Shown: in pieces, positions 7,496-16,987 of the stretch | How the letters are laid out: the number at the start of each line of letters is the position of its first letter | How positions within the stretch are numbered: position 1 is the first letter of the stretch | Source of the DNA: Faecalibacterium hattorii | GTDB lineage: Bacteria; Bacillota; Clostridia; Oscillospirales; Ruminococcaceae | Direction of reading: 5' to 3' | Length of the DNA: 64,000 bases | NCBI RefSeq assembly: GCF_003287455.1 | Contig: NZ_PRLC01000002.1 | Span: 62,001 to 126,000 of the forward strand | Notes under the pieces: generated by a model | The model's database searches: none | What the model was told of the DNA's origin: nothing | What the model saw: the letters and a program-made list of their open reading frames with translations, nothing else | Translations under genes and position numbers: made by a program

Positions 7496-8431
7496 ATGAT
7501 GCAGACATTTCGTACCGAAGGAAATTACCGCAGTGCCGACCGGCTTTCGGCTGCGGAGCTGCGGGCGGCGATGGCCAGCCGCGAAATTTTGCAGAGCACG
7601 GCACTGGCGTTCGATACCGCCCGCCAGCTGCGGTTTGAGTTTGGCGGGCTGCGGGCCGTGATGCCCTTTGAACAGTGTGCCGACGGAGCCGAGACCGGCA
7701 GCGTGCGGGACATTGCGATCCTGACGCGGGTCGGGCGGCCCACCTGCTTTGTCATCGAGGGAATGGACACCGACGAGACCGGTCAGCCGGTCTACCGCCT
7801 CTCCCGCGCCGAAGCACAGCGGATGTGCAAGGCCGATTACCTCGACACGCTCCAGCCCGGCGATATCCTCCCCTGCACCGTGACCCACATCGAACCCTTC
7901 GGGGCCTTCTGCGACGTGGGATGCGGCATCAGCGCTCTGCTGCCCATCGACTGCATGTCGGTCAGCCGCATCTCTTCCCCCGCCGACCGGGTCAGCGTCG
8001 GGCAGCAGATCCTCTGCGCCATCAAGAACCGGGACGTACAGGGCCGGTTCGTTCTGACCATCCGGGAACTGCTGGGCACATGGGCCGAGAACGCCGCCGC
8101 TTTTACGGTCGGTGAGACCGTGGTAGGCATCGTGCGGAGCGTGGAGGATTATGGCACCTTCATCGAGATCGCGCCCAACCTCGCGGGCCTTGCCGAGAGC
8201 TGCCCTGACCTCCGCCCCGGACAGGCGGTCAGCGTCTACATCAAGAACATCCTGCCCGAAAAGATGAAGATCAAGCTGGTCATCGTGAACCACAGCCTTG
8301 GGCAGAGCCATCGGTTCGAGCTGCATTATTTTATCACCGAGGGCCATATCGACCACTGGCTCTACTCCACGCCGGAAAGCCACAAGCGGATCGAGACGGA
8401 TTTTGCGGTTGCGGCTTGCAATCCGGCGTAA
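7496..8431 (+). CDS. S1-domain RNA-binding protein
   Basis: The 311-residue protein contains at least two S1/OB-fold repeats and probably binds RNA. The first is at about 118-185 (GDILPCTVTHIEPFGAFCDV, then GRFVLTIRELLGTW) and the second at about 200-260 (GETVVGIVRSVEDYGTFIEI). The N-terminal 110 residues form a separate domain typical of S1-like proteins of Clostridia, not of ribosomal protein S1, which has four to six repeats. AGAAAGAGG lies upstream of an ATG-ATG pair, and either can be the start. It is divergent from the DUF951 operon. The exact cellular role is unknown. Confidence 0.85.
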   Translation: MMQTFRTEGNYRSADRLSAAELRAAMASREILQSTALAFDTARQLRFEFGGLRAVMPFEQCADGAETGSVRDIAILTRVGRPTCFVIEGMDTDETGQPVYRLSRAEAQRMCKADYLDTLQPGDILPCTVTHIEPFGAFCDVGCGISALLPIDCMSVSRISSPADRVSVGQQILCAIKNRDVQGRFVLTIRELLGTWAENAAAFTVGETVVGIVRSVEDYGTFIEIAPNLAGLAESCPDLRPGQAVSVYIKNILPEKMKIKLVIVNHSLGQSHRFELHYFITEGHIDHWLYSTPESHKRIETDFAVAACNPA

Positions 8432-8444
8432 AAGCCTTTATACT
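8416..8444 (+). promoter_or_regulatory. Promoter of the DUF4364 gene
   Basis: TTGCAA and TATACT are separated by 17 bases; the -35 lies inside the last codons of the S1-domain gene. The DUF4364 gene can therefore be transcribed on its own. Confidence 0.7.
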
Positions 8445-8499
8445 ATAGGTGAACGATTCCAAATCAGCCATTTGAAAATTGAAGGGGATGTGCAGAACG

Positions 8500-9051
8500 A
8501 TGGCCGCCAACGATGCTTTTACCGCCGGTGTCCGCCCCGGCGGGCTGACCGACAGCACCGAGATCCGGTTGCTGTTGTGTTATCTCGTGAAAAACGCCGG
8601 GCCGATCACCCGCACCGAGATCGAAAATGCCTTGATGGAGGAAGCGCTGGTCAATTATTTTGAGATCGGCTCCTGCCTTGATGACATCACCCAGCAAAAG
8701 CTGGTCACGCTGAGCGATGGACGCTATTCCATCACGGAAAAAGGACGCAAGGTCGCGCAGGAACTGGCCTTTGACCTGCCCCGCAGCGTGCGGGAACGCG
8801 CCGTGGCCGCCGTGCTGCGCAGCCAGACATGGGCCCGCAAGGAGGCCCAATACGCCGCCCGCATCACCGAAAAGCCGGACGGCCACTGCTCCATCCGCTG
8901 CACCATCAAGGCGCTGGATCAGGAGCTGTTCTGCCTCGACATCGGCACGCCCGACCGGCTGAGCGCCGACCTCGTGAAAAAGCAATTCATCCTCAAAGGC
9001 AACGAGATCTACCAGATGCTCATCACCAAGCTGACGGAGGAGACCGAATAA
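8500..9051 (+). CDS. DUF4364 family protein (winged-helix fold)
   Basis: The 183-residue protein belongs to DUF4364, a Firmicutes family with a PadR/winged-helix-like N-terminus. Residues about 15-85 (LTDSTEIRLLLCYLVKNAGPI to GRYSITEKGRKVAQEL) form the helix-turn-helix with a wing, and the rest is an alpha/beta domain. It may be a transcription regulator, but no ligand or target can be named. AAGGGG lies 12 bases before the ATG at 8500; starts at TTG 8479 or ATG 8488 are possible in the same frame. A strong two-way terminator follows. Confidence 0.8.
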   Translation: MAANDAFTAGVRPGGLTDSTEIRLLLCYLVKNAGPITRTEIENALMEEALVNYFEIGSCLDDITQQKLVTLSDGRYSITEKGRKVAQELAFDLPRSVRERAVAAVLRSQTWARKEAQYAARITEKPDGHCSIRCTIKALDQELFCLDIGTPDRLSADLVKKQFILKGNEIYQMLITKLTEETE

Positions 9052-9061
9052 CCCAAGCGAT

Positions 9062-9108
9062 AAAAATGCCGCTGTTCCGGAAAGAAAAACCGGACAGCGG
9101 CATTTTTT
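9062..9108. terminator. Bidirectional terminator between DUF4364 and yqeB
   Basis: A 17-bp stem with one bulge, starting AAAATGCCGCTGT, has T runs on both strands. It ends the plus-strand DUF4364 gene and the minus-strand ten-gene molybdenum hydroxylase operon. Confidence 0.85.
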
Positions 9109-9923
9109 CATTTCCAGAGCTGGGCGGCCACCAGTTCGAGCACACTGCCCGCGATGCATCGGGCCTTGTCCGAAATGAGAAAGCAGTTTTCCAGTTCCTC
9201 GCGCCGGGGGTCCACATCGGCCACCTTGAAGCCCTTCGTCACCGGATAGCCGTCCCGCAAAAGCCCCCGCAGGATGCCGGAGATCTGCGTTTTCACAGGG
9301 ATGCGCCCCCCCTCCGACGTTTCCAGCTCCGCGATGGTCTCCCCTGCCTCGACAAAATCGGCGATGGCGTGACAATTTCGGAATATTCCCGCAGCCGGGG
9401 AATGGATGACCCGCTCGGCCCCGTAGCCGCCGATGATGCCCGGCACGCCGGAGTTCGGGGCCGCCGCCCCCTCCCGGATGATCCGGCCAAGCTTGTGGCC
9501 GCGCTTGGTCTCCACCACCACATCCACATCCCGCCCGGCCACGAAGCCGGGGCCGAGGGCGATGGTCAGCGGGGCCATCGCCCTCGTGGTGCCGAGGTTT
9601 TTCTTCGCGATGATGGCGTCGATCAGCACGGCGGGCTTTGCTTTTGGCAGACAGGCCCCCTTCGGGTCCACGAGGACGGGCACGGCGTTCTCGGCCCAGA
9701 CGGCCTCCGCCTCGGCCAGCGATGCCGCCCGCACGGCCCGCAGACCTTCCACGGTCGTTTCGCCCTCGTAGACTGCTTCGCAGAGGGAGACTTGGCGGCG
9801 GATGGCGGCGGGGTGTTCGGCTTCCAGTACCAGCACCCGCAGCCCCGCCGACCACAGCCGGTGGATGGTGCCGGTGGCAAGGTCGCCGCCGCCGCGCACC
9901 ACGATCAGTTCCTCACGCTTCAT
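9108..9923 (-). CDS. yqeB: YqeB, selenium-dependent molybdenum hydroxylase system protein
   Basis: YqeB proteins occur with SelD, YqeC and molybdenum hydroxylases in genomes where selenium is used as a labile Mo cofactor rather than as selenocysteine; the biochemical step is not established. This 271-residue protein opens with a Rossmann-like VVRGGGDLATGTIHRLW, then PVLVDPKGA, GPGFVAGRDVDVVVET and the GGYGAERVIHSPAAG segment, the family pattern. It ends at the terminator and overlaps the XdhC-like gene upstream by 11 bases, so it is the last gene of the operon. Confidence 0.92.
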   Translation of the reverse strand: MKREELIVVRGGGDLATGTIHRLWSAGLRVLVLEAEHPAAIRRQVSLCEAVYEGETTVEGLRAVRAASLAEAEAVWAENAVPVLVDPKGACLPKAKPAVLIDAIIAKKNLGTTRAMAPLTIALGPGFVAGRDVDVVVETKRGHKLGRIIREGAAAPNSGVPGIIGGYGAERVIHSPAAGIFRNCHAIADFVEAGETIAELETSEGGRIPVKTQISGILRGLLRDGYPVTKGFKVADVDPRREELENCFLISDKARCIAGSVLELVAAQLWK

Positions 9924-10959
9924 CGCTGTTTTCCTCCGGCTCCATGCGTTGCAGCAGCACGTTCATCGAGCCGCCGCAGGCTGCAATGGCGGCGTCCTCG
10001 CCGGTGCCGTCCGTGGTAAAGGCGGCAAGCTTCGTGGGCGGTTCCTCCCACGCCAGCATTTTTGCAGCAAGCTGCTGCACCCGGTATTCCATGATGCCGC
10101 CGCCCACGCTGCCGACGGTCCGGCCATCGGGCAGAAGCAGCATTTTGGAGCCGACTTCGCGGGGGGTCGAGCCGTGGCGCGAAACGATGGTGGCAAGGAC
10201 GGCGGGCGTATCCAGCGCCCCCAGCGCTGCCAAAATCGCCGGGGAAAAGCCCTCGGTCAGCGGGCGGGCACTCTTGATCTGAACGATCTCGGCCAGAATG
10301 GACAGCGCAATCTCCTCCGCCGTCTTAGCCCCAATGGCAAGGCCGATGGGCGCGTGGAGCGCTTCCACCCGCGCGGGGTCGAGTCCGGCCTCGGTCAATT
10401 GGCGGCACACCAGCGCGGTACGGCCCCGGCTGCCCATCATACCGACATACGCGGCGGGCTTTTGCAGAATAGCGGTCAGGCACTCCAAGTCGCAGTTGTG
10501 CGCGCGGGTGACGACCACAAAATAGCATTCCGCACCGCCGGAAATTTTGGCAAGGCTCTCCGAAAAGGGGGCGCAAAGCACTTCCTCCGCCCCGGCGTCC
10601 CGCAGATCGTCGGCAAAATCCGGCCGGTCCTCCAGCGCACAAACGGGCAGCCCCAGAAGCCTTGCCAGCCGCACCACCGAAGCGCCCACATGGCCGCCGC
10701 CGCAGACCACGAGCCGCGGGGAAGCGCCGAACCGCTCCGCAAACACGCGGAGCCCCTCCAGCTCCTGCACGCCGCTGGACGTGATCTGCCGCAGCGCAGG
10801 CAGCCGCCCGCTCAGGCACGGTGCCGGATGTTCCGGCCAGAGCGGCACACCGCCGCGCAGCAAAAGCTGCGCACCCGGCGCTTCACCTTCCAGCACGGTG
10901 GCCAGCAAGGTATCACCCGCCGCATGGTGTAACGCATCCAAAAAAGTTCGGGGTTCCAT
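9913..10959 (-). CDS. XdhC/CoxI-family Mo-cofactor maturation protein
   Basis: XdhC-family proteins bind Mo cofactor, mediate its sulfuration and insert it into hydroxylases of the xanthine dehydrogenase type. In this 348-residue protein the NAD-like Rossmann domain (VVCGGGHVG near residue 88, then TRAHNCDLECL and GMMGSRGR) precedes an intact XdhC_CoxI domain at about 255-345 (TIVSRHGSTPREVGSKMLL, GSVGGGIMEY). The usual order is the reverse. The N-terminal 60 residues (ATVLEGEAPGAQLLL) look like a worn XdhC_CoxI copy. AAGGAG stands seven bases before ATG 10959, which is preferred to the open-frame start at 10980. Confidence 0.9.
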   Translation of the reverse strand: MEPRTFLDALHHAAGDTLLATVLEGEAPGAQLLLRGGVPLWPEHPAPCLSGRLPALRQITSSGVQELEGLRVFAERFGASPRLVVCGGGHVGASVVRLARLLGLPVCALEDRPDFADDLRDAGAEEVLCAPFSESLAKISGGAECYFVVVTRAHNCDLECLTAILQKPAAYVGMMGSRGRTALVCRQLTEAGLDPARVEALHAPIGLAIGAKTAEEIALSILAEIVQIKSARPLTEGFSPAILAALGALDTPAVLATIVSRHGSTPREVGSKMLLLPDGRTVGSVGGGIMEYRVQQLAAKMLAWEEPPTKLAAFTTDGTGEDAAIAACGGSMNVLLQRMEPEENSDEA

Positions 10960-10976
10960 TCGGGTCTCCTTTTGAT

Positions 10977-11207
10977 TCATTGTTCTACCTGCGCGGCGGC
11001 GGCGTATTCGGCGGGATCAAATCGTTCCCGCCAGCACTCCCAGTCCTCCGGAAGCATCCGCCACGCAAGGCCGCACCCGGCGGACAGCTCCCGCGGCAGC
11101 GGAATGAGCCGGCCGGGGATCTGTTCCGCGATGCAGCGTTTTTCCCACGCCATCGCATCCACGGTGGCCCGGAACGAAAGAACGATATACGGTCGTTTTG
11201 CTCGCAT
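10977..11207 (-). CDS. DUF3343, putative Se/S carrier protein
   Basis: This 76-residue protein belongs to DUF3343, proposed as a selenium/sulfur carrier because it travels with selD, yedF and cysteine desulfurase. MRAKRPYIVLSFRATVDAMA begins the ferredoxin-like fold, and IPLPRELSAGCGLAWR carries the conserved Cys after the SAGCG motif, the expected chalcogen acceptor. The ATG at 11207 follows GGAGGAG, which overlaps the end of the desulfurase gene, so the two are coupled. A longer open frame upstream lacks family sequence. Confidence 0.9.
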   Translation of the reverse strand: MRAKRPYIVLSFRATVDAMAWEKRCIAEQIPGRLIPLPRELSAGCGLAWRMLPEDWECWRERFDPAEYAAAAQVEQ

Positions 11208-11208
11208 C

Positions 11209-12345
11209 TTACTCCTCCAGCGCCAAGGCACGCAGAGCCTGTGCCGCCGCAAGGGCCTCGGCCTCGGTGTTTTGGTGCGAAAAGCTGAACCGCACCATGC
11301 CCTGCTCTACGGTGCCCAGCGCCTTGTGCATGAGCGGGGCGCAGTGGGCCCCGGCCCGCACGCAGATGCCGAACTCCTCCCAGAGGGCGTCCGCCACGCG
11401 GGCGGAGTCCTCCCCGGCAAGGTTCAGCGAAACGATGGGTGCACGGGGTTCCGCAAAGCTGCCGTAGACCACCACACCGGGGATTTCCCGGACGGCCTCA
11501 TAAAACAGCCGTGCCAGCGCAGTTTCCTTTGCTTGGAGCGTTTCCACGCCCTGTTCCAAGATCCACCGCACCCCGGCCCCAAGGCCCGCGATGCCGGGGA
11601 CGTTCAGCGTCCCGGCTTCCAGCGCAGTGGGCATTTCGGCGGGGTGGCGCTCGTCGAAGCTGTGGACGCCGCTGCCGCCTACCACCAGAGGTGCCGCCCG
11701 CAAGCCGGGGCGGACGTACAGCCCGCCGGTGCCCTGCGGACCCAGCAGCCCCTTGTGGCCGGTAAAGCAGAGCACATCGATGCCCAGCTTTTGCACCGGG
11801 ATAGGGCAAGCCCCCGCTGTCTGCGCCGCGTCCACGATCAACAGCAGACCGTGTTTTTTTGCAAATTGGGCAACAAACGCGAGGTCGGTGGTGTTGCCGG
11901 TGACGTTGGACGCCCCGGTGACGACCACTGCCTTGGTGTTGGGCCGCAGCAGCTCCTCGAACTGCTCATAGCGCAGCACGGCGCGGTCATCCACCCCCAC
12001 AAAGCTGAGCTGTGTTCCCTGCTCCCGCAAGCGGTATAGGGGCCGCAGGACCGAGTTGTGCTCACAGACCGTGGTAATGACATGATCCGCCGGGCCGATC
12101 AGCCCGCCGATGGCCGTGTTCAGCGCTTGGGTCGCGTTGGAGGCAAAGGCGATGCACGCCGGACTCTCCGCGCCGAACAGTTCGGCCAGCCCGGCGCGGG
12201 CGTCGTAGACCAGCCGCGCCGCATGAAGGGTCGGCTCGTGGGCACCGCGGCCGGGGTTGCCCGCTGTTTGCAGCGCTTCCAGCATCGCTTCGCCTACCAC
12301 GGGCGGTTTTTGCAGCGTGGTAGCCGCATTGTCGAGGTAGATCAC
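11209..12345 (-). CDS. Cysteine desulfurase family aminotransferase V, selenium cluster type
   Basis: This PLP enzyme takes sulfur (or selenium from selenocysteine) as an enzyme persulfide. The 378 residues begin MIYLDNAATTLQKP. Conserved sites are ASNATQALN (PLP phosphate), CEHNSVLRPL (His stacking PLP), VDAAQTAG (Asp) and FTGHKGLLGPQGTG (Schiff-base Lys). ICVRAGAHCAPLMHK near residue 325 contains the active Cys loop. It resembles the subfamily always found beside yedF and selD. Its start overlaps the yedF stop by four bases. Probable job: mobilising Se or S for the Mo hydroxylase cofactor. Confidence 0.92.
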   Translation of the reverse strand: MIYLDNAATTLQKPPVVGEAMLEALQTAGNPGRGAHEPTLHAARLVYDARAGLAELFGAESPACIAFASNATQALNTAIGGLIGPADHVITTVCEHNSVLRPLYRLREQGTQLSFVGVDDRAVLRYEQFEELLRPNTKAVVVTGASNVTGNTTDLAFVAQFAKKHGLLLIVDAAQTAGACPIPVQKLGIDVLCFTGHKGLLGPQGTGGLYVRPGLRAAPLVVGGSGVHSFDERHPAEMPTALEAGTLNVPGIAGLGAGVRWILEQGVETLQAKETALARLFYEAVREIPGVVVYGSFAEPRAPIVSLNLAGEDSARVADALWEEFGICVRAGAHCAPLMHKALGTVEQGMVRFSFSHQNTEAEALAAAQALRALALEE

Positions 12346-12944
12346 GGCTTGACCACGTTCCCGGCGTTCAGCATTTTTTCCGCAATGACGTACATATTCG
12401 TCACAGTGCCGACCTGCAGCTTCTCCGTCAGACCGTAGAAATTCAGGCAGGTGCCGCAGGTCACGATCTCCACGCCCTCGGCTTCCAGCGCCTTGAGATC
12501 TTCCAGCATGGGCGAACCCTCACAGGTCAGGTGAGCACCGCCGTTGTAGAAGAGGATGGTCTTGGGCAGCTTGTCCTGCTGGGTCAGCGAGAAGACGAAG
12601 GCCTTGAGCAGGGTCTTGCCCAGCTCCTCGGCTCCATCGCCCATCTGATCGGACGCAATGACCACCACCGTATCGGTGCGGGCGTCCGGTGCGCAGACCG
12701 GGGCCTCCTCGGCCTCGGCGGGGGCGTCGCCCACCGTGAACAAAACGCGGTACTCCCGCTCCGCCAATTTCTCGGCCTTGGACGCATAGCCCTTCTGCTG
12801 GGCCATCTTGGTCAGGTTTTGGACGGCGATCTCGTTATCCACAAGGACCTCCACTTCACCGGCACCGTTTAATTCGGCAATGGCCTTCTTGGCTTTGACA
12901 ACAGGAAGCGGGCAAGCATCCCCGCGTGCATCAACTTTCAGCAT
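12342..12944 (-). CDS. yedF: Selenium metabolism protein YedF (TusA-DsrE fusion)
   Basis: The 200-residue protein has an N-terminal TusA-like domain (residues 1-72, with DARGDACPLPVVKAKKA and the CPxP sulfur-carrier motif) and a C-terminal DsrE/F-like domain (about 95-200, with FYNGGAHLTCEG and TCGTCLNFYGL). This fusion is the selenium-metabolism YedF, found where SelD is present. The Cys of CPLP and the C-terminal Cys pair are candidates for carrying persulfide or perselenide. It lies 15 bases after selD and overlaps the desulfurase gene by four. Confidence 0.93.
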   Translation of the reverse strand: MLKVDARGDACPLPVVKAKKAIAELNGAGEVEVLVDNEIAVQNLTKMAQQKGYASKAEKLAEREYRVLFTVGDAPAEAEEAPVCAPDARTDTVVVIASDQMGDGAEELGKTLLKAFVFSLTQQDKLPKTILFYNGGAHLTCEGSPMLEDLKALEAEGVEIVTCGTCLNFYGLTEKLQVGTVTNMYVIAEKMLNAGNVVKP

Positions 12945-12959
12945 CGTTCATATCTCCAT

Positions 12960-13994
12960 TTAATAATTCACTGTGATCTCCGTGGTTTGCTTCTCCAAAA
13001 TCTCGCCCACGATGGCGGCGGGCAGACCTGCCGCCCGGAGTTCCTGCTCCAGCGCGGCGGCGTCCTGCGGCGCAGCGGCCAACAGCAGCCCGCCGGAGGT
13101 CTGCGGGTCGAACAGAATTTCTTCCATCGGAAATGGGACATTTTCAAACCGGACGAAGGGCCCGGTGTGGTTGCGGTTCCGCTGGCCCGCCGCCGTGTAC
13201 AGGCACGCATCGGCGGCTTCCCACGCGCCGGGCAGCACCGGCACCGCATGGGCATCGATGACGCAGGAGAGTTTGTCTCCCATCATCTCGTGCAGATGGC
13301 CCAGAAAGCTGAACCCGGTCACGTCGGTAGCGGCGTGGACCTCATACTTGTGCGCGATCTCTGCCGCCGTCTTATTCAGGGTGGTCATGGAGCGGATGGC
13401 ACCTTCCATCTGGTCCGGGGCGGCTTCGCCTACCCGGTTGGCCGTGCAGATGAGCCCGACGCCCAGCGCCTTGGTCAAGAGCAGCTTGTCGCCGGGGCGG
13501 CCGGTATCGTTGGCCGTCATCCGGCGCGGATCCACAAGGCCCGTCACCGAAAGGCCGTACTTCACGCCGGTGTCGGCGATGGAATGCCCGCCCGCGAGGC
13601 TGCCCCCCGCTTCGGCGACCTTTTCGGCCCCGCCGCGCAGGATCTCGCCCAGAACATTCAGATCCATGCTTTCCGGAAAGCAAACGAGATTCAGCGCCGT
13701 CTTCACTTCGCCGCCCATGGCGTAGATATCGCTCAGGGCGTTGGCAGCAGCGATCTGCCCGAAGGTATAGGGGTCGTCCACCATGGGTGGGAAAAAGTCC
13801 ACCGTCTGCACGAAGGCCAGTTCATCGGTGATGCGGTAAACGGCAGCGTCATCCTTGCTGTCGTAGCCGACCAAAAGGTTCGGATCCTGTTCGCCGCGCG
13901 GCAGCTTTTCGAGGATGCGGCTCAGCACCCCCGCGCCGAGCTTGGCCGTGCAGCCGCCGCCCGTGCAGAACACGATCTTTTCCGATCCTGCCAT
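12960..13994 (-). CDS. selD: Selenophosphate synthase (Cys form)
   Basis: SelD makes monoselenophosphate, the selenium donor, from selenide and ATP. The 344-residue protein starts at ATG 13994, one base into the yqeC stop (TAATG). The N-terminal GGGCTAKLG has Cys where many SelD proteins carry selenocysteine, and the Lys needed for catalysis follows. ATP-site residues lie in [30 protein letters not shown] and LAGGHSIAD, the last two ending the AIRS-type N-domain. No selA, selB or selC is visible in the window; with the neighbours this suggests use for the Mo hydroxylase, not selenoproteins. Confidence 0.95.
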   Translation of the reverse strand: MAGSEKIVFCTGGGCTAKLGAGVLSRILEKLPRGEQDPNLLVGYDSKDDAAVYRITDELAFVQTVDFFPPMVDDPYTFGQIAAANALSDIYAMGGEVKTALNLVCFPESMDLNVLGEILRGGAEKVAEAGGSLAGGHSIADTGVKYGLSVTGLVDPRRMTANDTGRPGDKLLLTKALGVGLICTANRVGEAAPDQMEGAIRSMTTLNKTAAEIAHKYEVHAATDVTGFSFLGHLHEMMGDKLSCVIDAHAVPVLPGAWEAADACLYTAAGQRNRNHTGPFVRFENVPFPMEEILFDPQTSGGLLLAAAPQDAAALEQELRAAGLPAAIVGEILEKQTTEITVNY

Positions 13995-14698
13995 TACGCT
14001 CGTTCTCCTTCTGAAAATCGTGTCAGAACGCTTCGCACCCGGAAGCGCTCCCATAAAAGTTTCTGTGTCTCTTCGCCCAGCGCCCGGCGGACAGCATCGT
14101 CCGCTTGGTTGAGGACGGCGTAAAACTGCCGCTCCCCCACCCGCTTGCGTCCCCCGGCCTCGCTGGCCAGAAGCCGTGCCAGCAGTTCCGGCGTCAGCAG
14201 GGTCTCCGGTGCCGCGCCCAGCAGCGCACAGGCGGTTTCCAGCCGGAAGCAGACGGTTTCCAGCGGTTTTCCCACCGCCGAAAGCCCGGCCACGGCCAGC
14301 ACGATATCACTTTCCGGCAGGATCACCGGCTCGTGCGCCGCCGGGGCCTTGCAGGGCAAGCGCTTGGCCCCGTCCGCTTCCAGAAAAACGGCGTCGGCCT
14401 GTTCCATCCAGTGTTCCAACTGCCGGGGCGGCGGGGCGGTCAGCTTGCCGCTGCCGTCCGGCGTGCCGAGGACGGCAAACGCTCCTGCCGCCCAAAGGGC
14501 TTTTACGTCCGCGTCGGCGGCGGCGAAGTTCTGCTTCGGCTGCCGGATGTGGGTGGTCGTCCCGGCCAGCACACGCCAGCCCCTGCGGGCGCAATGCTCA
14601 CTCAGGGCATAGAGCAGGGTGGTCTTTCCCCCACCGCCCACCAGCGAGACGACATGCCCCTTCTCAGCCAGAAACGGGAACTGCGCTTCCGTGACCAT
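13994..14698 (-). CDS. yqeC: YqeC, selenium-dependent Mo cofactor protein
   Basis: YqeC is a putative nucleotide-binding protein of unknown activity, known only from genomes with the selenium-dependent Mo hydroxylase system. The 234 residues begin with a P-loop, [19 protein letters not shown] (residues 16-34), followed by [14 protein letters not shown] and [15 protein letters not shown], the family signature. NQADDAVRR is near the end. The gene directly follows the Mo subunit gene (next base after its stop) and overlaps selD by one base. Confidence 0.9.
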   Translation of the reverse strand: MVTEAQFPFLAEKGHVVSLVGGGGKTTLLYALSEHCARRGWRVLAGTTTHIRQPKQNFAAADADVKALWAAGAFAVLGTPDGSGKLTAPPPRQLEHWMEQADAVFLEADGAKRLPCKAPAAHEPVILPESDIVLAVAGLSAVGKPLETVCFRLETACALLGAAPETLLTPELLARLLASEAGGRKRVGERQFYAVLNQADDAVRRALGEETQKLLWERFRVRSVLTRFSEGERA

Positions 14699-16987
14699 TC
14701 AGCGGTTCTCCTCCACGGCCATGGCAATCTGCTCCGGGGTGATGGGCAGCTCGTAGAACCGGGTGCCGATGGCGTTGTACACCGCATCCGCAATGGCGGG
14801 CAGCGGCGTGTTGATGACCACTTCGCCGATGGACTTTGCACCAAAGGGGCCGTTGGGCTCGTAGCTGTTTTCAAACTCCACCCGGATCTTTCCGATGTCC
14901 ACGCGGGCGGGGATCTTATACTGCATGAACGAATTTTCCATGGGGCAGCCCTTGGAATCGTAGGTGATGTTCTCGGTCAGCGCCATGCCGATGCCCTGCA
15001 ACAAGCCGCCCTCGGCCTGCACGCGGGTCAGGTTCGGGTTGATGGGGGTACCGCAGTCCACACAGGCGGCATAATCCACCACCTTGACTTCACCGGTCTC
15101 CTTGTCCAGCTCAATTTCAGCCGCGCCCACCATGTACGGCGGGGGCGACAAGGGCGAAGTATGGGTCTCGGTGACTTCCAGCGGCACCATATGGCCGAAC
15201 TGAGAGGCCGAGGCGACCTCGCTGAGGGAGACTTTCTGCTCCGGGTCGGCATCCACAAAGACATTTTTGCCGTCAAAGGCAACGTCCGCTTCCTCGCAGT
15301 GGAGCAGTTCCGCGCCCAGTTTGCAGATCTGTGCCCGCAGCTTCATGGCGCACTTTTCAACGGCCTTGCCGGTAACGTAGGTCGTGCTGGAGGCATAGGA
15401 GCCGGAATCGTAGGGCGAAACATCGGTATCCGCACCGAAGACGGTGATGTCGTCCAGCCCGCAGTCCAGTACCTCGGCGGCGATCTGCGCTAGGGTGGTG
15501 TCGCAGCCGGTACCCATATCCGCCGCGCCGATGATGAGGGAGTAGAACCCTTCATCGTTGACCTTGAGGGTCGCGCTGCCGACGTCCATGCCGGAAATGC
15601 CGGAGCCCTGCATCGCCATGCCCATGCCCACGGCGCGGACTTTCCCGTTGCCGAGGTCCCGGACGGGATACTTGTGATCCCAGTCGATCATCTCGTGGAC
15701 CTTTTTCAGGCAGCGATCCAGCGCACAGCTGGTGTTCACCGCGCCGTAGTAGGCGGGCATCACGTCGCCCTCCTTAACGATGTTCATCTCACGGATCTTG
15801 AAGGGGTCCATGTGGAGCTTGGCGGCCAGCTCGTTCACGGCGGATTCCACCGCAAACAGGCCCTGCGTTGCACCGTAGCCGCGGTAAGCGCCGGCAGACA
15901 TATGGTTGGTATAGACCACGTCGCTGACGAAGCGGAACGCCTCGGCCTTGCCGTACAGCGGGATGGACTTGTGGCCCGACAGGCCCACCGTCGTGGGGCC
16001 GTGCTCGCCGTAGGCGCCCGTATTGGACAGGGTGTAGAGGTCGATGCCCTTCACGATGCCCTCTTTGGTGGCACCGAGGCGGACGTGCATCTCCATCTCG
16101 TGCCGGGGCGAGGAAGCGGTCTGGCTCTCCTCGCGGGTGAAGAGGAGTTTGCAGGGCTTTTTGGTCTTCCACGTCACAAAGGCCGGGTAGATGGCGGAGA
16201 CGGCCGTCTGCTTGGCACCGAAGCCGCCGCCGACGCGGGGCTTGATGACGCGGATCATGGATTTGGGGATGTGCAAAGCATTCGCCACGTTGCGGCGGGT
16301 GTGGAAGACGATCTGGGTGGAGCTGAGGATGTTCAGCCGCCCGTACAGATCCATATAGCAGCAGGTGCGGAAGGTCTCCATCATGGCCTGTTGGCACGCC
16401 TTGGTGTGGTAGACATGGTCGATGACCACATCGCAGTTCGCCAGCACGGCGTCGATATCGCCGCTGCCGCACTCGTCGTGGGCGCAGAGGTTCCGCTTGT
16501 TGTCCGCGCCCACCGGGCACAGGCTCTCCCAGTTATCCTCCGGGTGGACGAGGATGGGGTTATCCTTGGCGGTATGGAAGTCCAGCACCGGTTCCAGCAC
16601 CTCGTACTCCACCTTGATGAGCTTCATGGCCTTGTCCACGCACCGATCGTCCACACCGGCCACGATGGCGACCACATCGCCCACAAAGCGAACATGGCGG
16701 TCAATGACCAGCCGGTCGTAGGGGCTGGCTTCGGGGTAGGTCTGGCCCGCTTGGGTGTAGCGGCGGCCATTCTGATCCACATCCTCCCACGTGAAGATGG
16801 CCTCGATGCCGGGCACCTTCTTGGCGACGGTGGTGTTGATGGTCTTGACGATGGCATTGGGGTGGGGCGAGCGCAGAAGCTTTACAATGAGGCAGTCGGC
16901 GGGGGCAAGGTCGTCCATGTAGACGGGCTTGCCGGTGACCAGCTGCATCGCGTCCTTTTTGCGGAACGGTTGGTTGACGTTTTTCAT
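14699..16987 (-). CDS. Molybdenum hydroxylase, Mo-binding subunit (XdhA-like)
   Basis: This is the catalytic subunit of a xanthine dehydrogenase-family hydroxylase, 762 residues. It hydroxylates a heterocycle using water at the Mo centre. Visible motifs: GGGFGAKQTAVSA (Mo-cofactor site), AYRGYGATQG, AADMGTGCDTTLAQIAAEVL (pyranopterin contact), and NGPFGAKSIGEVVINTP near the end with the catalytic Glu. The ATG at 16987 follows AAGGAGG and overlaps the Fe-S subunit stop (ATGA). The unusual partners selD, yqeB and yqeC suggest a selenium ligand on Mo. The substrate is likely a purine given the adjacent NCS2 permease, but nicotinate or another heterocycle is possible. Confidence 0.93.
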   Translation of the reverse strand: MKNVNQPFRKKDAMQLVTGKPVYMDDLAPADCLIVKLLRSPHPNAIVKTINTTVAKKVPGIEAIFTWEDVDQNGRRYTQAGQTYPEASPYDRLVIDRHVRFVGDVVAIVAGVDDRCVDKAMKLIKVEYEVLEPVLDFHTAKDNPILVHPEDNWESLCPVGADNKRNLCAHDECGSGDIDAVLANCDVVIDHVYHTKACQQAMMETFRTCCYMDLYGRLNILSSTQIVFHTRRNVANALHIPKSMIRVIKPRVGGGFGAKQTAVSAIYPAFVTWKTKKPCKLLFTREESQTASSPRHEMEMHVRLGATKEGIVKGIDLYTLSNTGAYGEHGPTTVGLSGHKSIPLYGKAEAFRFVSDVVYTNHMSAGAYRGYGATQGLFAVESAVNELAAKLHMDPFKIREMNIVKEGDVMPAYYGAVNTSCALDRCLKKVHEMIDWDHKYPVRDLGNGKVRAVGMGMAMQGSGISGMDVGSATLKVNDEGFYSLIIGAADMGTGCDTTLAQIAAEVLDCGLDDITVFGADTDVSPYDSGSYASSTTYVTGKAVEKCAMKLRAQICKLGAELLHCEEADVAFDGKNVFVDADPEQKVSLSEVASASQFGHMVPLEVTETHTSPLSPPPYMVGAAEIELDKETGEVKVVDYAACVDCGTPINPNLTRVQAEGGLLQGIGMALTENITYDSKGCPMENSFMQYKIPARVDIGKIRVEFENSYEPNGPFGAKSIGEVVINTPLPAIADAVYNAIGTRFYELPITPEQIAMAVEENR

